Under the pieces are notes generated by a model, which searched no databases, was not told the origin of the DNA, and was given only the letters and a program-made list of their open reading frames with translations. The position numbers and the translations under genes were made by a program. Positions 24,901 through 37,292 of a DNA stretch of 64,000 nt are shown in pieces (the first letter of the stretch is position 1; each line of letters opens with the position of its first letter). This DNA is from Epiperipatus broadwayi (taxonomy: Eukaryota > Onychophora > Udeonychophora > Euonychophora > Peripatidae), in NCBI GenBank assembly GCA_028023455.1, contig JAQFVV010000072.1, forward strand, positions 1,074,501 to 1,138,500, written 5' to 3'.

Positions 24901-26570
24901 TAAATATGGTCTCTTTTTTATTATTATTATAAAGCAAGCGATCAGACGATGTTAGAATATAACTTCAATAACTACTTCCTTCAGAATAACTTTTAAAAAC
25001 TTCTCTTATAACAGAATTTATATAACAAATCAAATAATACTTTTAGCTTTACAATAATATATATATAGAACGAAAGAAAGCTGTTATCAATTTTATAATC
25101 TTAAAAATGTACATTTAACATTTTAACAATAAATAATTTATAAATGATATTAATAATAAAATTTGCAACTGACAATAACTATCTGTAGTTGATATAAAAG
25201 CCAAAAAAAGAGGGCAAAAAATGATTAATGGAGTTATGTGACAACTTTCATTCATCTCTCATGCAACTGTATATTTCTTAATACGCGTATAACTTCAAAA
25301 TTAAATATTCAACAAAGTCTGCTAGTTACTATATCTTGAAAACTTTCGTTACAGAACTTATTCCAGGTTTCAATCAGTTCATAGAGATTTCTTACTTTCC
25401 CAATTTCTGGAAAATTGTTTAAATTTAATTCATTTCTCTTAAAAAAAAAAATAACAATAACAATATGTTCTTACAAAATCAGGTGCTACATAGTTATTTT
25501 TCTTCTGCTTAAATTCTCTTTGCTATATAGAAGTTTTCTTCAGCATTATCAACATAATGTAAGAATTCAGTAATCAATGAACATTAGACAGAACTAACCA
25601 ATTTTTACAAGGTTAGTATCTGAATAAAAGGATTCAATTCAGAAGAGAAAAACTATATACAAAGATTAAGCATTAATTTTGAATTTTTTAAAAATTCATA
25701 TTATGTATGAAATTAATAAACTAAAACTTTCACTATCTTGAGAAGTGAAAACAAGCCATTCGTGTAAAATGCATGAGTAATAAATAATTGGGTGCGCATA
25801 GTGCAATATCTATTGAATATTTTCTCCAGACCAATTTTATTAATTTAATTATCTTTAATTAAACTTAGATTATGTTTATTGAAAATTAAAATGCATATTA
25901 ATAGAAATGCTAGTTTCACCAGATTTTAAAAAAACCAACAATAGTACTTACATATTAGACATGCAATGTAGAAAAGATGATACGCCTTTTCACATTCGCA
26001 ATAAATGTGTAACATTGTAATCACATCAAATAAACTCTGTGATGACATCCGATCTTATCTCAAAATGTGTTTTTTTTTTGCGATAATTTTACACTCTCAC
26101 TTATTGTCCAGATTTCATTCTGACAAGATCTTTAGTGCTGTCAATTGCATTTCTAAACTATTTTTTTTACTTCATCTGTATTCATAGTTTTGATTCAATG
26201 ATTTTAACTTTATTTGTATTCATAGTTTTAAGTGAGTACATGTACTTTTCATTTTGATTTTATTTTCATAATTTCTATTTTTTTTAAAACAGTACAAAAT
26301 GGTGACTGACAATAACTTTGTAAATCTTGTGAAAAAGATATCATGTACATGTGGACTATTTTGATGAATTTATCATTTTAACTTCATACAAGATCCAAGT
26401 AAACATATTATTTGGACAGATCACAAGATTAGTTTGCAGTAATAGTTAAAATATCAAATAAATAGAAGAATGAACCTGCATCCTTTATATAGAGACATAT
26501 TGTGAATCATAGATTGGTTTATATAAACTCATATCTTGCATAGTATTAGTATTTTTATTCATTGGAATTG
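21980..26570. other. Intronic AT-rich DNA
   Basis: No exon or transposon protein seen. A 10-bp stem (GGTTTCTATC and GATAGAAACC) at about 24804-24841 and poly-A runs near 22990 are the only structures noted. Confidence 0.5.
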
Positions 26571-26577
26571 TTATGGC

Positions 26578-26720
26578 CATCATCATCATCATCATTTTCA
26601 ACTATTATAAATCCACTGCAGGATGAAGGTCTATCCAAGCTCAATCCATCTTTTCCGGTCTCTACCCTCTCTTCTTCACATCATACTTCCTATGGACATA
26701 CTTGTCTGCAAATAGCTGAC
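26578..26720 (-). mobile_element. RTE-type LINE 3' end
   Basis: Plus strand begins with (ATC)n and TTTTCAACTATTATAAATCC, then CACTGCAGGATGAAGGTC and CTCTACCCTCTCTTCTTCAC, the same 3' terminal block as the copies at 27514 and 34366. The trinucleotide run is the element's 3' tail. Confidence 0.75.
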
Positions 26721-27513
26721 ATTGCTGATGATAATTAGTAGTTCAAAGATTGGTTTGTGTAATCATTGCAAAAATCATCTTTAATGTTTTATTCTTCTTT
26801 CTCTACTTTATTTCACCTGAAATTAGCATCATCATCTTCATTTGCTAAGAATGATAATAATAATATATATTTACTCTGTACAGATATATATATAAACATG
26901 ATATTATCATAGCTTTAATGAACTTGAGAAAGAGTGATTTGCTCTACTGATGATGATTGTTTAACTGTGCCTGAAACATTTTATTAAAAAAATATTTAAA
27001 AATGTGATTTCTATACATATTATAAGGTATTATTTAAACATAGTGAAATGGATCTATTTAAAAATTAGCACTCTGTTATGCAAATATTAGAGTGAAACCT
27101 TTTAACTAATAAAAAAAAAAACTGTAATAATTTTAAAGTCAATAAACAAAAAATATGTGATATTAATTTAATATCATATAAAATCAAAAATTAAACATAA
27201 AATGATAAAAATATTGACACTTTGTGATGTTACTTTTTTTTTGATAACTCACTGAAATTATATAATTAGATTATAAAAATAAGATTTACTACTTCTTCAC
27301 GTGCCTTTTTCCATTAAAAAAGCAAATAAATGAATAAAGTAACAAATGTTTTAACTCTTCTTGATGTTAGTAAAAGCAGCTGCTCTTGTGTTAACACTTT
27401 TTTATATACATCTCTCATATCAACAATATTTGAACCTTTTCTTTTGCTTTGCATGAATATAAAATATTTTAATCTTGAATAGTTCCGTATATAGCATTTT
27501 AAAATAAAAATTT

Positions 27514-27745
27514 AAAAACATCATCATCATCATCATCATCAACAACAACAACAACCATTATCAATCCACTGCAGGATGAAGGTCTCTCCAAGTTCAAACC
27601 CTCTTCTCCGATCTTTAGCTTCTCTTCTCCACATCACCCCTGCACACTTTCTTATTTCATCCATCCATCTCACATGTGGTCTCTTTCTGGGTCTTTTACA
27701 ATCTCTTAGAATCCAGTTTAAGATTTCAATTATACATTATACGGA
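27514..27745 (-). mobile_element. RTE-type LINE 3' end
   Basis: (CAT)n and (CAA)n tail followed by CATTATCAATCCACTGCAGG and blocks matching the copy at 34366 at nearly every position to about 27725. The sense strand is minus. Confidence 0.85.
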
Positions 27746-27808
27746 TATATATCACACGCACATAACAGGAGTAAACTCTAGTTTTTTTTCTTTAAGAAAA
27801 AAAAGGCG

Positions 27809-27914
27809 ATAAGTGTTGGTGGTCGAGTGGTCAGCACAGCTGCCTTACAAGCAGTTGTCCCGGGTTTGCAGGTTCGCTTCCCGGCCGATGCTTTGACACA
27901 TAAGAAAAAAAAAA
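27809..27914 (+). mobile_element. tRNA-derived SINE, best-preserved copy
   Basis: Shows the whole plan: AGTGTTGGTGGTCGAGTGGT (A-box side), AGCTGCCTTACAAGCAGTTG with a 7-nt anticodon-like loop on a 4-bp stem, GCAGGTTCGCTTCCCGG (B-box side), TTTGACACATAAG and poly-A. With TAC at the anticodon position the source resembles a tRNA-Val, but other copies differ there, so the parent is uncertain. Confidence 0.88.
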
Positions 27915-29400
27915 TAGCAACAATAACAACATAAAAACTACCACCACAACTAAAATATGTACACAAGAACTGATATTAAATTTCTAGATTCTAATAATCA
28001 TTTATTTTACATTGTATATAATAATTTTTGATACTTAATACATCCTTTTTTTATAAAAAGAGTTATTATAAATAAAAATGTAATATAATTGTGGTAATTC
28101 ATTACAAGAGGAATTACTATGTTTATAATCGTTACTAATCATTTTATTAAACATAGATTCTCATGGCATTTTAAACTCAGATATATTAATATTTAATCAA
28201 GTTTATATCTGGACCAAAAAAAAACACGACATAATAATCTGGAACAATGAATGATAAATATGAATTAATAATATATTTCTTTAAAAACGTTTTCAGATGA
28301 CAAAGCGCAAAAAATATAGTTGCAGATTAAGTTATATTCATTTATCATTTATAAATACTAAATAAAAAATAGATATGAGATGTTGTGACTTGAGATAAAT
28401 GAAAAGCGCTGCTTCAGCCAAAAATGTATCTTAAAGGTCCGTTGTTCTTTTCAGTTATCTTTACGCATGTGTTGGGATGTGTTTCTGAGTTTTATATATG
28501 CAAAGGGAATACATGTGAATTGAATGATAAAGAGCATTGTATATTTTGATATCACATAAGACATTGAAAATTTTTACAATCAAGTGATCAAAATCAAAAA
28601 TAAAATTCAAACAACAAATTGAAGAAATAACACATAATGGTCAAAAAGCAGAATAATTCAGCAATCATCAATATAAATACAAGTGATAAGGCACAAGAAA
28701 ATAGACTTTCAACAATGTACACAAACAAATAAACACATTACACCTAATTACAAAATTAAAAAAAAACTAGGTACGTGCAATGTCATAATACGTAAATGTA
28801 ATCCAAACAAATGAAAGATGTATAAAAGATGCACCTTTTTGATGTTAAATAATTAATAATGGAACTCCATCACAATGTTCATAAGTACTTTTATTTTCAG
28901 AACTTAGTAGCTGGAGGGGAGGAGTTAATAAATCTTCCAGCACTGTTATAGTGAATTATTTAACTGGGGACTTGAATGGCAACTAAGATTCACAGCTTTT
29001 AAAATACTTTCAATAAATAATGCTAAAGTTTAGATGTCTCAGTCTAAAAATGCAAAAAGGAATGATATAACTACCCTACTGTCTGAGAGGTAAAGTGAAA
29101 TCGCAATCAGTTAGATAGAATACTTTTAAAATGGAAAGAAAGATGGAGTGTACTTACATAAAAATTGCTATATAAAAATAGTTTTAATAATATTAATAAC
29201 ATAAATATTTGAGATGAATTGTAAAATTTTCCATAAATAAACCATTTTAAATATTCAAACATTTGTAAATAATATTTTAAATATGATAGATGGTAATATT
29301 TTAAACATTCTATTGCGATTTTCAACCAATAATATTAAAAAAATAAGCTTTAAAGTTCAAAAGCCGTCATAGCTGATTTTCCTAAAATTTACTAACTGAA
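27915..29400. other. Intronic AT-rich DNA
   Basis: I see no gene, repeat or recognisable element here. Confidence 0.5.
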
Positions 29401-29439
29401 ACACAGGCTTATTATATATCTTTGAGCGTTCCAAATTTT

Positions 29440-29670
29440 CAATTGGATGGACAATTGAAGAGTTGGAGTGTGGAGTAGATTGAAGCCTGTCCATTAAAGT
29501 ATGAAGTTTGGCTATCTTAATATATATCTGAGCACTTACAGCATATATGTGTAGAGATGGTAATCTGGACCAACTGACGATTACTGGTTTAGCATGAAAT
29601 ATGTATATTGGTGATTATTTATCTTTTCAACATATATGTGTTCAAATGTATCAGTGTTATGAGATAGAGT
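29440..29670. repeat. Single arm of fold-back family D
   Basis: Blocks such as TGGATGGACAATTGAAGAGT, CCTGTCCATTAAAGTATGA, CCAACTGACGATTACTGGTT and ACATATATGTGTTCAAATGT match the right arm of the 36731-37292 fold-back in the same order, without the opposite arm. Confidence 0.6.
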
Positions 29671-29842
29671 GGAGGGTGGTGGGTGGTGTGAAAGTCTGTG
29701 CTCATATACCCTATATACTAAAATTTACTTTTTATTTCAAAAAAGAAATGCTTATTCAAAGACTCGTTTTGGATTTATATATCATTGTAATTTTCAAGTA
29801 TTACCAATCCATAGAAAGATAAAAGTTTTTCCAAATTTAAAA

Positions 29843-30012
29843 TTTGAAACATGCAAAATTCTCCACACAGTAGTGCCAATCAGTGCAAGCCAGAGTAATC
29901 AATGAATGCCAGAACTCTGGCTTGCACTGAGTGGCACTACTGTATGGAGACTTTTGCCTGTTTTAATAACAGTTATGAGCAAGCATAAGAAAGGGTGATC
30001 ATGTGATGTCCA
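29843..30012. repeat. Fold-back family C, copy 4 (short core)
   Basis: GCAAAATTCTCCACACAGTA and AGCCAGAGTAATCAATGAAT at the left face ACTCTGGCTTGCACTGAGTG and TATGGAGACTTTTGCCTGTT at the right, then AGTTATGAGCAAGCATAAGA. The arms are nearly back to back with a spacer of under 15 nt. Confidence 0.8.
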
Positions 30013-30039
30013 GCAAATTTGCTTATTCATTTGGGTCAC

Positions 30040-31110
30040 ATGCATTCTCTTGGTAGATTATTTATAATCTCTTGAAATTCAATTTAAGATATCAAGTATT
30101 CACTTGTCATTTCTTCTAGCATTATATCCAGCCTGGTTCTATTTCAAACTTATGTTTTTCAATGATGTTATGATAGCTGTTTGTCCTATTATTCGTGGTT
30201 TTTCTTTCAATAACTCCTTTTTATTTCCAACATAAACCTCTCCACAATTCATTGAATGATCAGAAATCTTTGCATTGCTTTTCTTTTAAATATATAAGTT
30301 TCATATATACAAATAATGAAAAATTATCATTATTAGCTTTCCTTTTCAAACCTATCCAGTGCCTATTCATCCAATATCCCCAGACAGGTTTCTGGGTTGT
30401 GGCCTTCATCAGTGAGGGTCTTGGATCTGATGAAGGTCACAAGCTAGAAACTAGTCTGGGGATATGATGAGTAGGCACTAGATGGGGATTTTATGCACAA
30501 GCCTTCTGGCATCCATTGATTACTCTGACTTGTACTGAGTGGCGCTACTGTATGGAGAGTTTTGCCTGTTTTTAAATAATAACTCTTTTAACATTTCTTA
30601 AAGTTCTGCAGTATTCTTTTCAAAAACAATTGTAACATTTAAAAACTCTATATGACTTAAATAATCTCCATTCATTTTTATTCCCTTCACTTTTCATTTT
30701 AATTTACTAAACACTTCCTGTAAAATTGTTGTACAAAGTTTTGGAAATATGGAAACAACCTGTAGTCTTATTAATGGAAATATTCTTAGAACCAACGTGT
30801 AATGTAATAGTTGCTGTTGGATTTTGATAAATATGGAACAGTTCATGTCTTGATATTCTAAAATTGTTGTCATTACTGAAATGATCATAAATACCTTTTC
30901 ATAATCTACAAATCCAATGCAAAATAGCATCTTATATTCATTAATGCTTTTTGTAAGTTTGTTTAATGTTTGGATATGATCAACTGTACTGAACATCTCT
31001 TAAACCCAGCTAGTCCTTTTGGCTGGTTTGAACTCAAAACTTCTTTATAGAGGAATTGTAATGATCTTCACAATAAGTTTTTATACATTTTGTTGCCTTC
31101 CATTATTTTA
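30040..31110 (-). mobile_element. RTE-type LINE fragment interrupted by a family C element
   Basis: The blocks ATCTCTTGAAATTCAATTTA, ATTATATCCAGCCTGGTTCT and CATTGAATGATCAGAAATCT align in order with the LINE at 34366. After the interruption (30345-30570) RT-region blocks shared with 4824-6860 resume, for example GTTGGATTTTGATAAATATG and ATAATCTACAAATCCAATGC. The sense strand is minus and the frames are broken. Confidence 0.65.
30345..30570. repeat. Fold-back family C, copy 5 (core palindrome plus right arm)
   Basis: The core palindrome pairs TATCCCCAGACAGGTTTCTG with TAGAAACTAGTCTGGGGATA, and TGGCCTTCATCAGTGAGG with the CTGATGAAGGTCACAAG side. It ends ATGGAGAGTTTTGCCTGTTT. It splits the surrounding LINE, so it inserted after that LINE. 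Confidence 0.8.
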
Positions 31111-34100
31111 ATTATACATACATTGGTAATTTTTCTTAGATAAATAGAAATTATATTAAATTATAAGTGCTATGAACACTATCATATTTATATCATACAC
31201 TCTCCTGCTCACCAATCATTGCAATGAATATGATAAGAAGATCAAGATATTGAAAGTGGCTTAGCATGATATTATAACAAACTTTAAAATTTAAGCTTTT
31301 CTTAGTTAAGTGTTTCTTGCACTGATAATTTAATTCCATTATTTTATAAAATAATAATTAAAATAAAGAAATACATAACGGAATAGCTTATTACTCAGGG
31401 ATTCATAATTTCAAGCTACTACCTGGGCTGTGATCCATAGATCTTGAAGTCAGAGTCTGTTACTTCACCCCTGGACCAAACTATGCAGGGAAATACTTTA
31501 ATATAGAGATCGTATTATACATCTACTTGTTTCAATATTTACATTTGGAGGATCAAATAAATTCAAAATGGTATAAATTTGTTTTATTTTATATGAATTT
31601 TTCAAATGACTAATACAAAATCTCTGAAGTTTAATGCTAGACTAAATCTCGAAATTTCATTATGCTATTCTTTGTTGATAAAAAAGAAGTTGCTTAGTAT
31701 ATATAATATAGCCATGTAGTTACATTACTGTATTAGAAATAAATATATAATGCAGTTATACTAATTGACAACATGCTCCTTAAGTTTAGAATACACTAAT
31801 TAAGGTGAAGTAATATTTAATTTTCCCATATGTCTTATTTTTATTATAATATCAATTATTAAAGTTTACATTTTATTAAAACGTTATGAAAATTCTCAAA
31901 CATTAATTTTTTTAAAATAATAATATGATTGTTTTGATATATGGTATAAATATTTGTAAAAGAGAAAAAAAATATAAAATCAGATAAATAATTTCTTTTG
32001 TTCTCTTTCTTCAATAATTTTATCTATTTACCAGTTTAATTTTGAAAAATGTACTAAAAGAAAAAAAGTTTTTCTCTTCAGTAAATTATTTAGAAATTTT
32101 AATTTTAATTCTTTTAAGAGAGATAAAGTATATTTTTTAAAGCAAAAAATAAGATTTTAACATTTTTGTTGAACGTTTACTTTAATTAGTGAGAGTTATT
32201 TCTTTCTTTCTTGTTTCTTTATCACTCTCCAAAAAAAAAGTCAACATTTTCAAAATTGGTATAATTAATCTGATTATCTTGATTTTCTTTTGGCAGAATA
32301 AAAAATTAATTAAACAGCAATTTCAAAAACTATGGTTCTAATTTAAGTTTTTGACTTGTTTTCCAAATTTTAATTTTGAAGGAAAGAAATATCTAAACAA
32401 TGCTTTTGTAAAATTAAACCCAATTGGTTAGTAGTGAATTTTGGCATGTAGGAGCCAAAATTGTGATTGGTGGGAGACAGTTTTGTTCCAAAAATAGGGG
32501 TGTGGGTCAATCAGAAGACTGGTGTTTTGTAAAAAGAGGTCAGTGTTAGCCATTCTATGAAAGAGCACAGAAGTCTTAACCAATCTGCTGAAGAGGACAC
32601 TAGAAGTCTAAAACAAGATGTTAAAGAAGACAGTAGAATTTAGCTCTGTAGAACACACTGTAAGATTATCTGTAAAAATGTTTTCTAAAATAAAGACAAC
32701 CATGTCCTAAGTTTAGCTAAATATCATCTACCTCCATGTAACTTGCTTAACTGAAAAAATATGAACCTCAGAGAAGATACCCTGAAACAATCTGCCACAA
32801 ACCTTATTTCCACCTAAGAGCATGAGTATCTCTATCTTTATGTGTATAAAAGTCCTGGCAAATTATGACATTGCAAAATAAATACATTTAGCCCATAAAA
32901 CCTGAAAATATTGTACTGCAAAAATGAGAGAATTAACTGTGTACCTTAACCTGAAATTGAGAAGTCTTCAAAAAAACATTCCCATGGAAAAGTGTCAAAG
33001 AAGGATTCAAAATGAAAATAAAAACATAGTTAAAGATATTTTCTTTAATGTGCACATTACATTTAAATTTCTAAAGAAATTTTTAAATTCAGTAGCAATT
33101 GATATTAATTAATAATTTTATTAGTATTTTTTTCAATTAAAACATGTTTTATTATTATTATTTTCCTTTTAAAATTGGAAGGATTTTAGCCAATTTAAAA
33201 TTTTATCTTTGTTAGGTAAATTTTTGTTTTTACAAATAATACTTAGTCATACTGAATATTTTTTTAAAGTAATATTTTCTTTTGAAACAGGTTTTTTTTA
33301 TTCAGTTATTTTCCCTTCAAGATAATAAAAAAGGAGTTTTTAGGTAATTTAATTTTTATTAAATTATATTTAACAATTTTTTTGAAGCCTACTTTTTTTA
33401 TTCATTTGATTCATTTTCTCCCCACAATTATGCAAAAAATTAACCTCTGATTGAAAAGTTATTTTGCAATTTTACTTACTGAAAAGGAAATACCTCAATG
33501 GTAGAAAAAGTTAATTGAATTAATAAATGAAAATCAAAATAGTAAATCATTTTTGTTATATGAAATTAGTTTTTTCATAAAAATGTATCATGATATTTAA
33601 AAATTTTTTAAATTATTAATCGGTCAGTTTATTAATTAATTGTTTCAAAAATTCTTTTGGATTAATGTCTTTATTCTTCCGGCTATCTGTTCCCGAATTG
33701 GTAGTATGCGTAACCTGATTTCAATATAGATTTCCAATAAAGCTATTTAATTATAGTGGAGTAATCCTATAAATTATTTAAAATTATTTAGAATAAGCTG
33801 TTATATTTATATATCTCTTGTTTGCAGTCATAGTCTCTAGAGTTCTTGCTTCCTGAGTTAATTTAGAGCATAATGATTAGTTCTATGAATGTATGGATTT
33901 ATGTTGGTGGTTGGGCATCCAGATGATAACTCTGAATGGCCATTCACTCCATTTTCTTTTCAACATTATTTTTTATGAGTGACATATTAGTACTTAAGTA
34001 TGTGCATCCAGATTATTGTTATATTTTGTCCTAAGTTTGGCAGTCTTGATAAGTAGTTTGTTCTATAGTTTACATCTTTTAAATCCAGTCACAAGGTTGA

Positions 34101-34296
34101 CTGCTGATGAGTTAATGATTGTTCTTCTCTAATCCTGGGTAATCTGTAGGTTATAACTTAGGATTAGTATAACTACTTATATTTCATAATCCATGCTGAT
34201 TCTCTACTCATATTCCATATTCATTTTATATTTGTGAATGTGGAGATGATGATTATTTGCCATCTTTCCATGTCATCCCTTTTACTTCCATACCAT

Positions 34297-34298
<2 letters not shown>
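31111..34298. other. Intronic AT-rich DNA with a promoter-like patch
   Basis: No gene recognised. Around 32415-32560 the plus strand has CCAATTGG, an inverted CCAAT (ATTGG at 32465-32469), a GTAAAAAG motif and an initiator-like TCAGT in order, followed by moderately GC-richer sequence to about 32930 with TATAAAAG near 32845. It could be an LTR-derived or alternative promoter, but nothing downstream is clearly coding. Confidence 0.35.

Positions 34299-34368
<70 letters not shown>
34299..34368. repeat. (AT)n microsatellite, about 35 units
   Basis: Uninterrupted AT dinucleotides abutting the 3' tail of the LINE at 34366-34835. Confidence 0.97.
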
Positions 34369-34370
<2 letters not shown>

Positions 34371-34835
34371 TCAACCATTATCAATCCACTGCAGGATGAA
34401 GGTCTCTCCAAGTTTAATCCATCTTCTCCGATCTTTAGCTTCTCTTCTCCACAACACCCCTGCACATTTTCTTATTTCATCCATACATCTCACATGTGGT
34501 CTCTTTCTGGGTCTTTTACAATCTCTTGGAATCCAGTTTAAAATTTCAATTGTCCATCTATTATCATCTCTTCTAGCAATATGTCCAGCCCAACTCCATT
34601 TCAATCTTTTAATTTTTTCAGTAAGGTCAGTAACACCTGTTTGTTGTCTTATCCATACATTGCGTTTTCAATCTCTTCTTGTTAATCCCAACATACATCT
34701 CTCGATACTCCTTTGAGTGATCTGAAGTCTCTGTATTGCTCTTCTATTAAGTGTCCAAGTCTCACATCCATAAGTAAGAACTGACAAAACACATTTGTTA
34801 AAAACCATCCTTTTCAAACACAGGCATATTTCCAT
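34366..34835 (-). mobile_element. RTE-type LINE 3' end with C-terminal coding remnant
   Basis: The minus-strand frame 34371-34604 (77 aa) contains WAGHIARRDDNRWTIEILNW and RRWIKLGETFILQWIDNG. The W-x-G-H-[IV]-A-R-R-x-D-x-R-W-T signature is the C-terminal tail after the reverse transcriptase in RTE-like LINEs. Upstream of it the frame is broken (34605-34835). The 3' end abuts the AT microsatellite. This is the best copy of the LINE family in the window, 5'-truncated to about 470 bp. Confidence 0.85.
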
Positions 34836-36252
34836 ATATATATATAAATAAATAAATATATATAATTGCCATGAATAACATGAATAAAATAAAAATAAAT
34901 CAATACTGATAAAATGATTTATTGTTTAAAAATTATATGAAGTTTGAATACTGGAAGATCAATGGACTTTGAATGTCCAAGTTTGGCACTCTACCAGTAC
35001 CACATCAAATTATTACCAAAGCAAACATACAGACCAAATTAATGGTTAATTAACTGAAATCAATGAGTTTTTAACAATTTTTTTAGAGACATAATGAATA
35101 AAAAGATTTGATTAGGTTCATAGCACATTAAAAACCTATATTGTTTTATACTGAATTTGTTAAATAAATAAAATGCAGATCTTTCACCCATAGCTGATTT
35201 CTTAATTAGCACACTTTTTAAAATAATAATAATAATGATGATGATAATAACAATAATGATGATGATGATGTCATTTTGCAGCAGCATATAAGATAATTAA
35301 AAAAAGAATCTATATTTATGAAATATATATTTAAAAAAAATTGTAATGTTTTATTTCAAACTGTTATTTCTTATGCTAAAGACAAAATTTGGAAATTAAA
35401 ATATATTTTCTTTGTGCAAATTTTAAAATTAAAAAAAATCTCCTAAAGTTAAATTAAATATAGTTAAAAAAAAGGGATTACTTGAAATTTAAATGTCTAT
35501 ATCAAACTGCCAATATATTTGAATAAAAACTTTATGACTTATGAGGATTCAAATTTACGATTCTCTCTCGGATACTGAATATAAAAGGCAAATTCTGAAA
35601 AAAATTGCATTTTAATTTTGAAATAAACTTTATAAATTAATTAACTAAATGTAATACATTTAAATTGGAATAAAAATTAAAGTAGAGAAACATTATGCGA
35701 TTTTACTGAATCATTTGCTACTATGGTAGTAAAATGGAAAAACAGTTTTAAAAATCTCACTGTTGGTATCAGGTGATCAAGTTTTAACTAAATAGCTTTA
35801 GCTAAAAATTTTCAAATATTCATTTGCTGGCTAATATTGGGTGATTAGCTAGGTTGTTTCTAAAAAAAAATCTTAAACTTGATTAAATCCCAAATAAATT
35901 AATGTTTTACCCAGCTTTTTTCAAATTCAGATCACGGGTAGCTGAAAATCTCCCATGATATTTTTAACATACATACATACATACATACATATATAAAAAA
36001 TAATTATAAATATAACAATAATAATATATTGTAAAAATTATTATAATGCCCGCAAAAGTACCGTCCGTCAATCACAACCTTCTTCAACTGTGATTTTCAA
36101 TATTTATTACATAATAGACATTTTATTTTATTTACACACATACACACACATATATATATATATTAATATAGTTCAATCTACCTACATATAGAAAAAACAT
36201 ATAAATACCCACTAGAAACATTCATAAAAATGACTGGATATTGAATACTTAC
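34836..36252. other. Intronic AT-rich DNA
   Basis: Contains trinucleotide runs (AAT)n/(GAT)n at 35223-35272, (CATA)n at about 35968-35991 and (TA)n near 36150. No exon is seen until 36253. Confidence 0.5.
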
Positions 36253-36324
36253 TCTGCCTGTCTGGATAAGGTTATCAACCCCAGTCAAATCTTTCTGCAA
36301 CTCCACCAACTTGACAAAGTTCTC
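36253..36324 (-). CDS. FARP: FARP-like gene, exon: last helix of the DH (RhoGEF) domain
   Basis: Minus-strand exon of 24 codons between TTTATAG and the donor GTAAGTAT. It encodes ENFVKLVELQKDLTGVDNLI followed by QTGR. The motif E-N-x-x-K-L-[VL]-E-L-Q-[RK]-D-L-x-G-[VI]-D-N-L is the diagnostic end of the FARP-type DH domain, just before the G-R-E-F-I-R-E-G junction supplied by the next exon. The DH domain catalyses GDP/GTP exchange on Rho-family GTPases; FARP proteins act at neuronal membranes downstream of plexins and on Rac- or Rho-type GTPases. That role is family knowledge, not read from this sequence. Confidence 0.92.
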
Positions 36325-36730
36325 CTATAAACATACACAAAAATTATTGATACAAATATGCAATTTATTATTTTATGGGTTTTACATCTATAAGATATAA
36401 TATATTTCATATTTCCTTTTTTTAAAAAAAGACCTATACAAAGATGCAAGTATAGCTGAAAACATATGTACATGCATATGCAATATATATTTAAATCAAA
36501 AGTGTGAATTAAAGAAAATTAACAATATTTGGAAAAAGCTATTGGAGGACAAAATATTTTTTAAAACTTTTCATCCAATAGAATTTGAGAATGAGGAGAC
36601 AATAACAAAAGGGAAAAATAACGATGTTAAATCTCTCCACACACATTCTTAAGATTTGAAAACGAGGCTAGGAGGAAAGTATTTGTTATTGTATTGAAAT
36701 GTCAGTTATTCAGCTATTATATTTTTAGGA

Positions 36731-37292
36731 GAGGGATTCGAACTTAGGATTTTTCAGTCTATATTCATCCTCCTCTCTATCTCAAGCAACCAATACACAT
36801 GTCCACATATATGTGCAAAAGATATATTATCCCCAATATATGTATTTTATGCAGAACCAGCAGTCATCAGTTGGGCCAGACCATAATATCCCACACATAC
36901 TTACAATAAGTGCTCAGCTTATATTAAGATTGTAATTCCTTAAACTTTAATGGATGGAATTCAATCTTCTCTGTCCTCTAACAAAACTGATGATGGAATG
37001 CTCAAAGCCTTTATTGAATTTGATATGTTAGTCATATGTTTTTCAATGAAATGGATGATTGAATAGTTGGAGGGATGAGGAAGCCTGGCCATTAAAGTTT
37101 GAGGAATTGCTACCTTACTATAATCCAAGCAGCGATTGTATATATGGGTCGGAGATTATGGTCTAGCCCAACTGATGAGTGATAGTTCTACACAAAAGAC
37201 GTATATTGTGGATCATATATCATTTTTACATATATGTGGTTGCTTAAGATGAAGCAGAGAATGAATATAGACTGAAAAATCCTAAGTTCAAC
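36731..37292. repeat. Fold-back family D (about 560 bp), next to a Penelope-like element
   Basis: GAACTTAGGATTTTTCAGTC (36739) pairs with GACTGAAAAATCCTAAGTTC near 37272-37291, and the pairing continues inward through TCAGTTGGGCCAGACCATAA against TATGGTCTAGCCCAACTGAT, and through CTTTAATGG. Arms are about 150-240 nt with mismatches. The right arm runs directly into the Penelope-like coding remnant, as expected for the partial inverted terminal repeats of that class. Confidence 0.8.

Noticed and set aside
34234-34541. ORFs of 94-160 codons around the AT microsatellite
   Set aside because: They are Tyr-Ile repeats from (AT)n fused to antisense LINE sequence; they encode no real protein.
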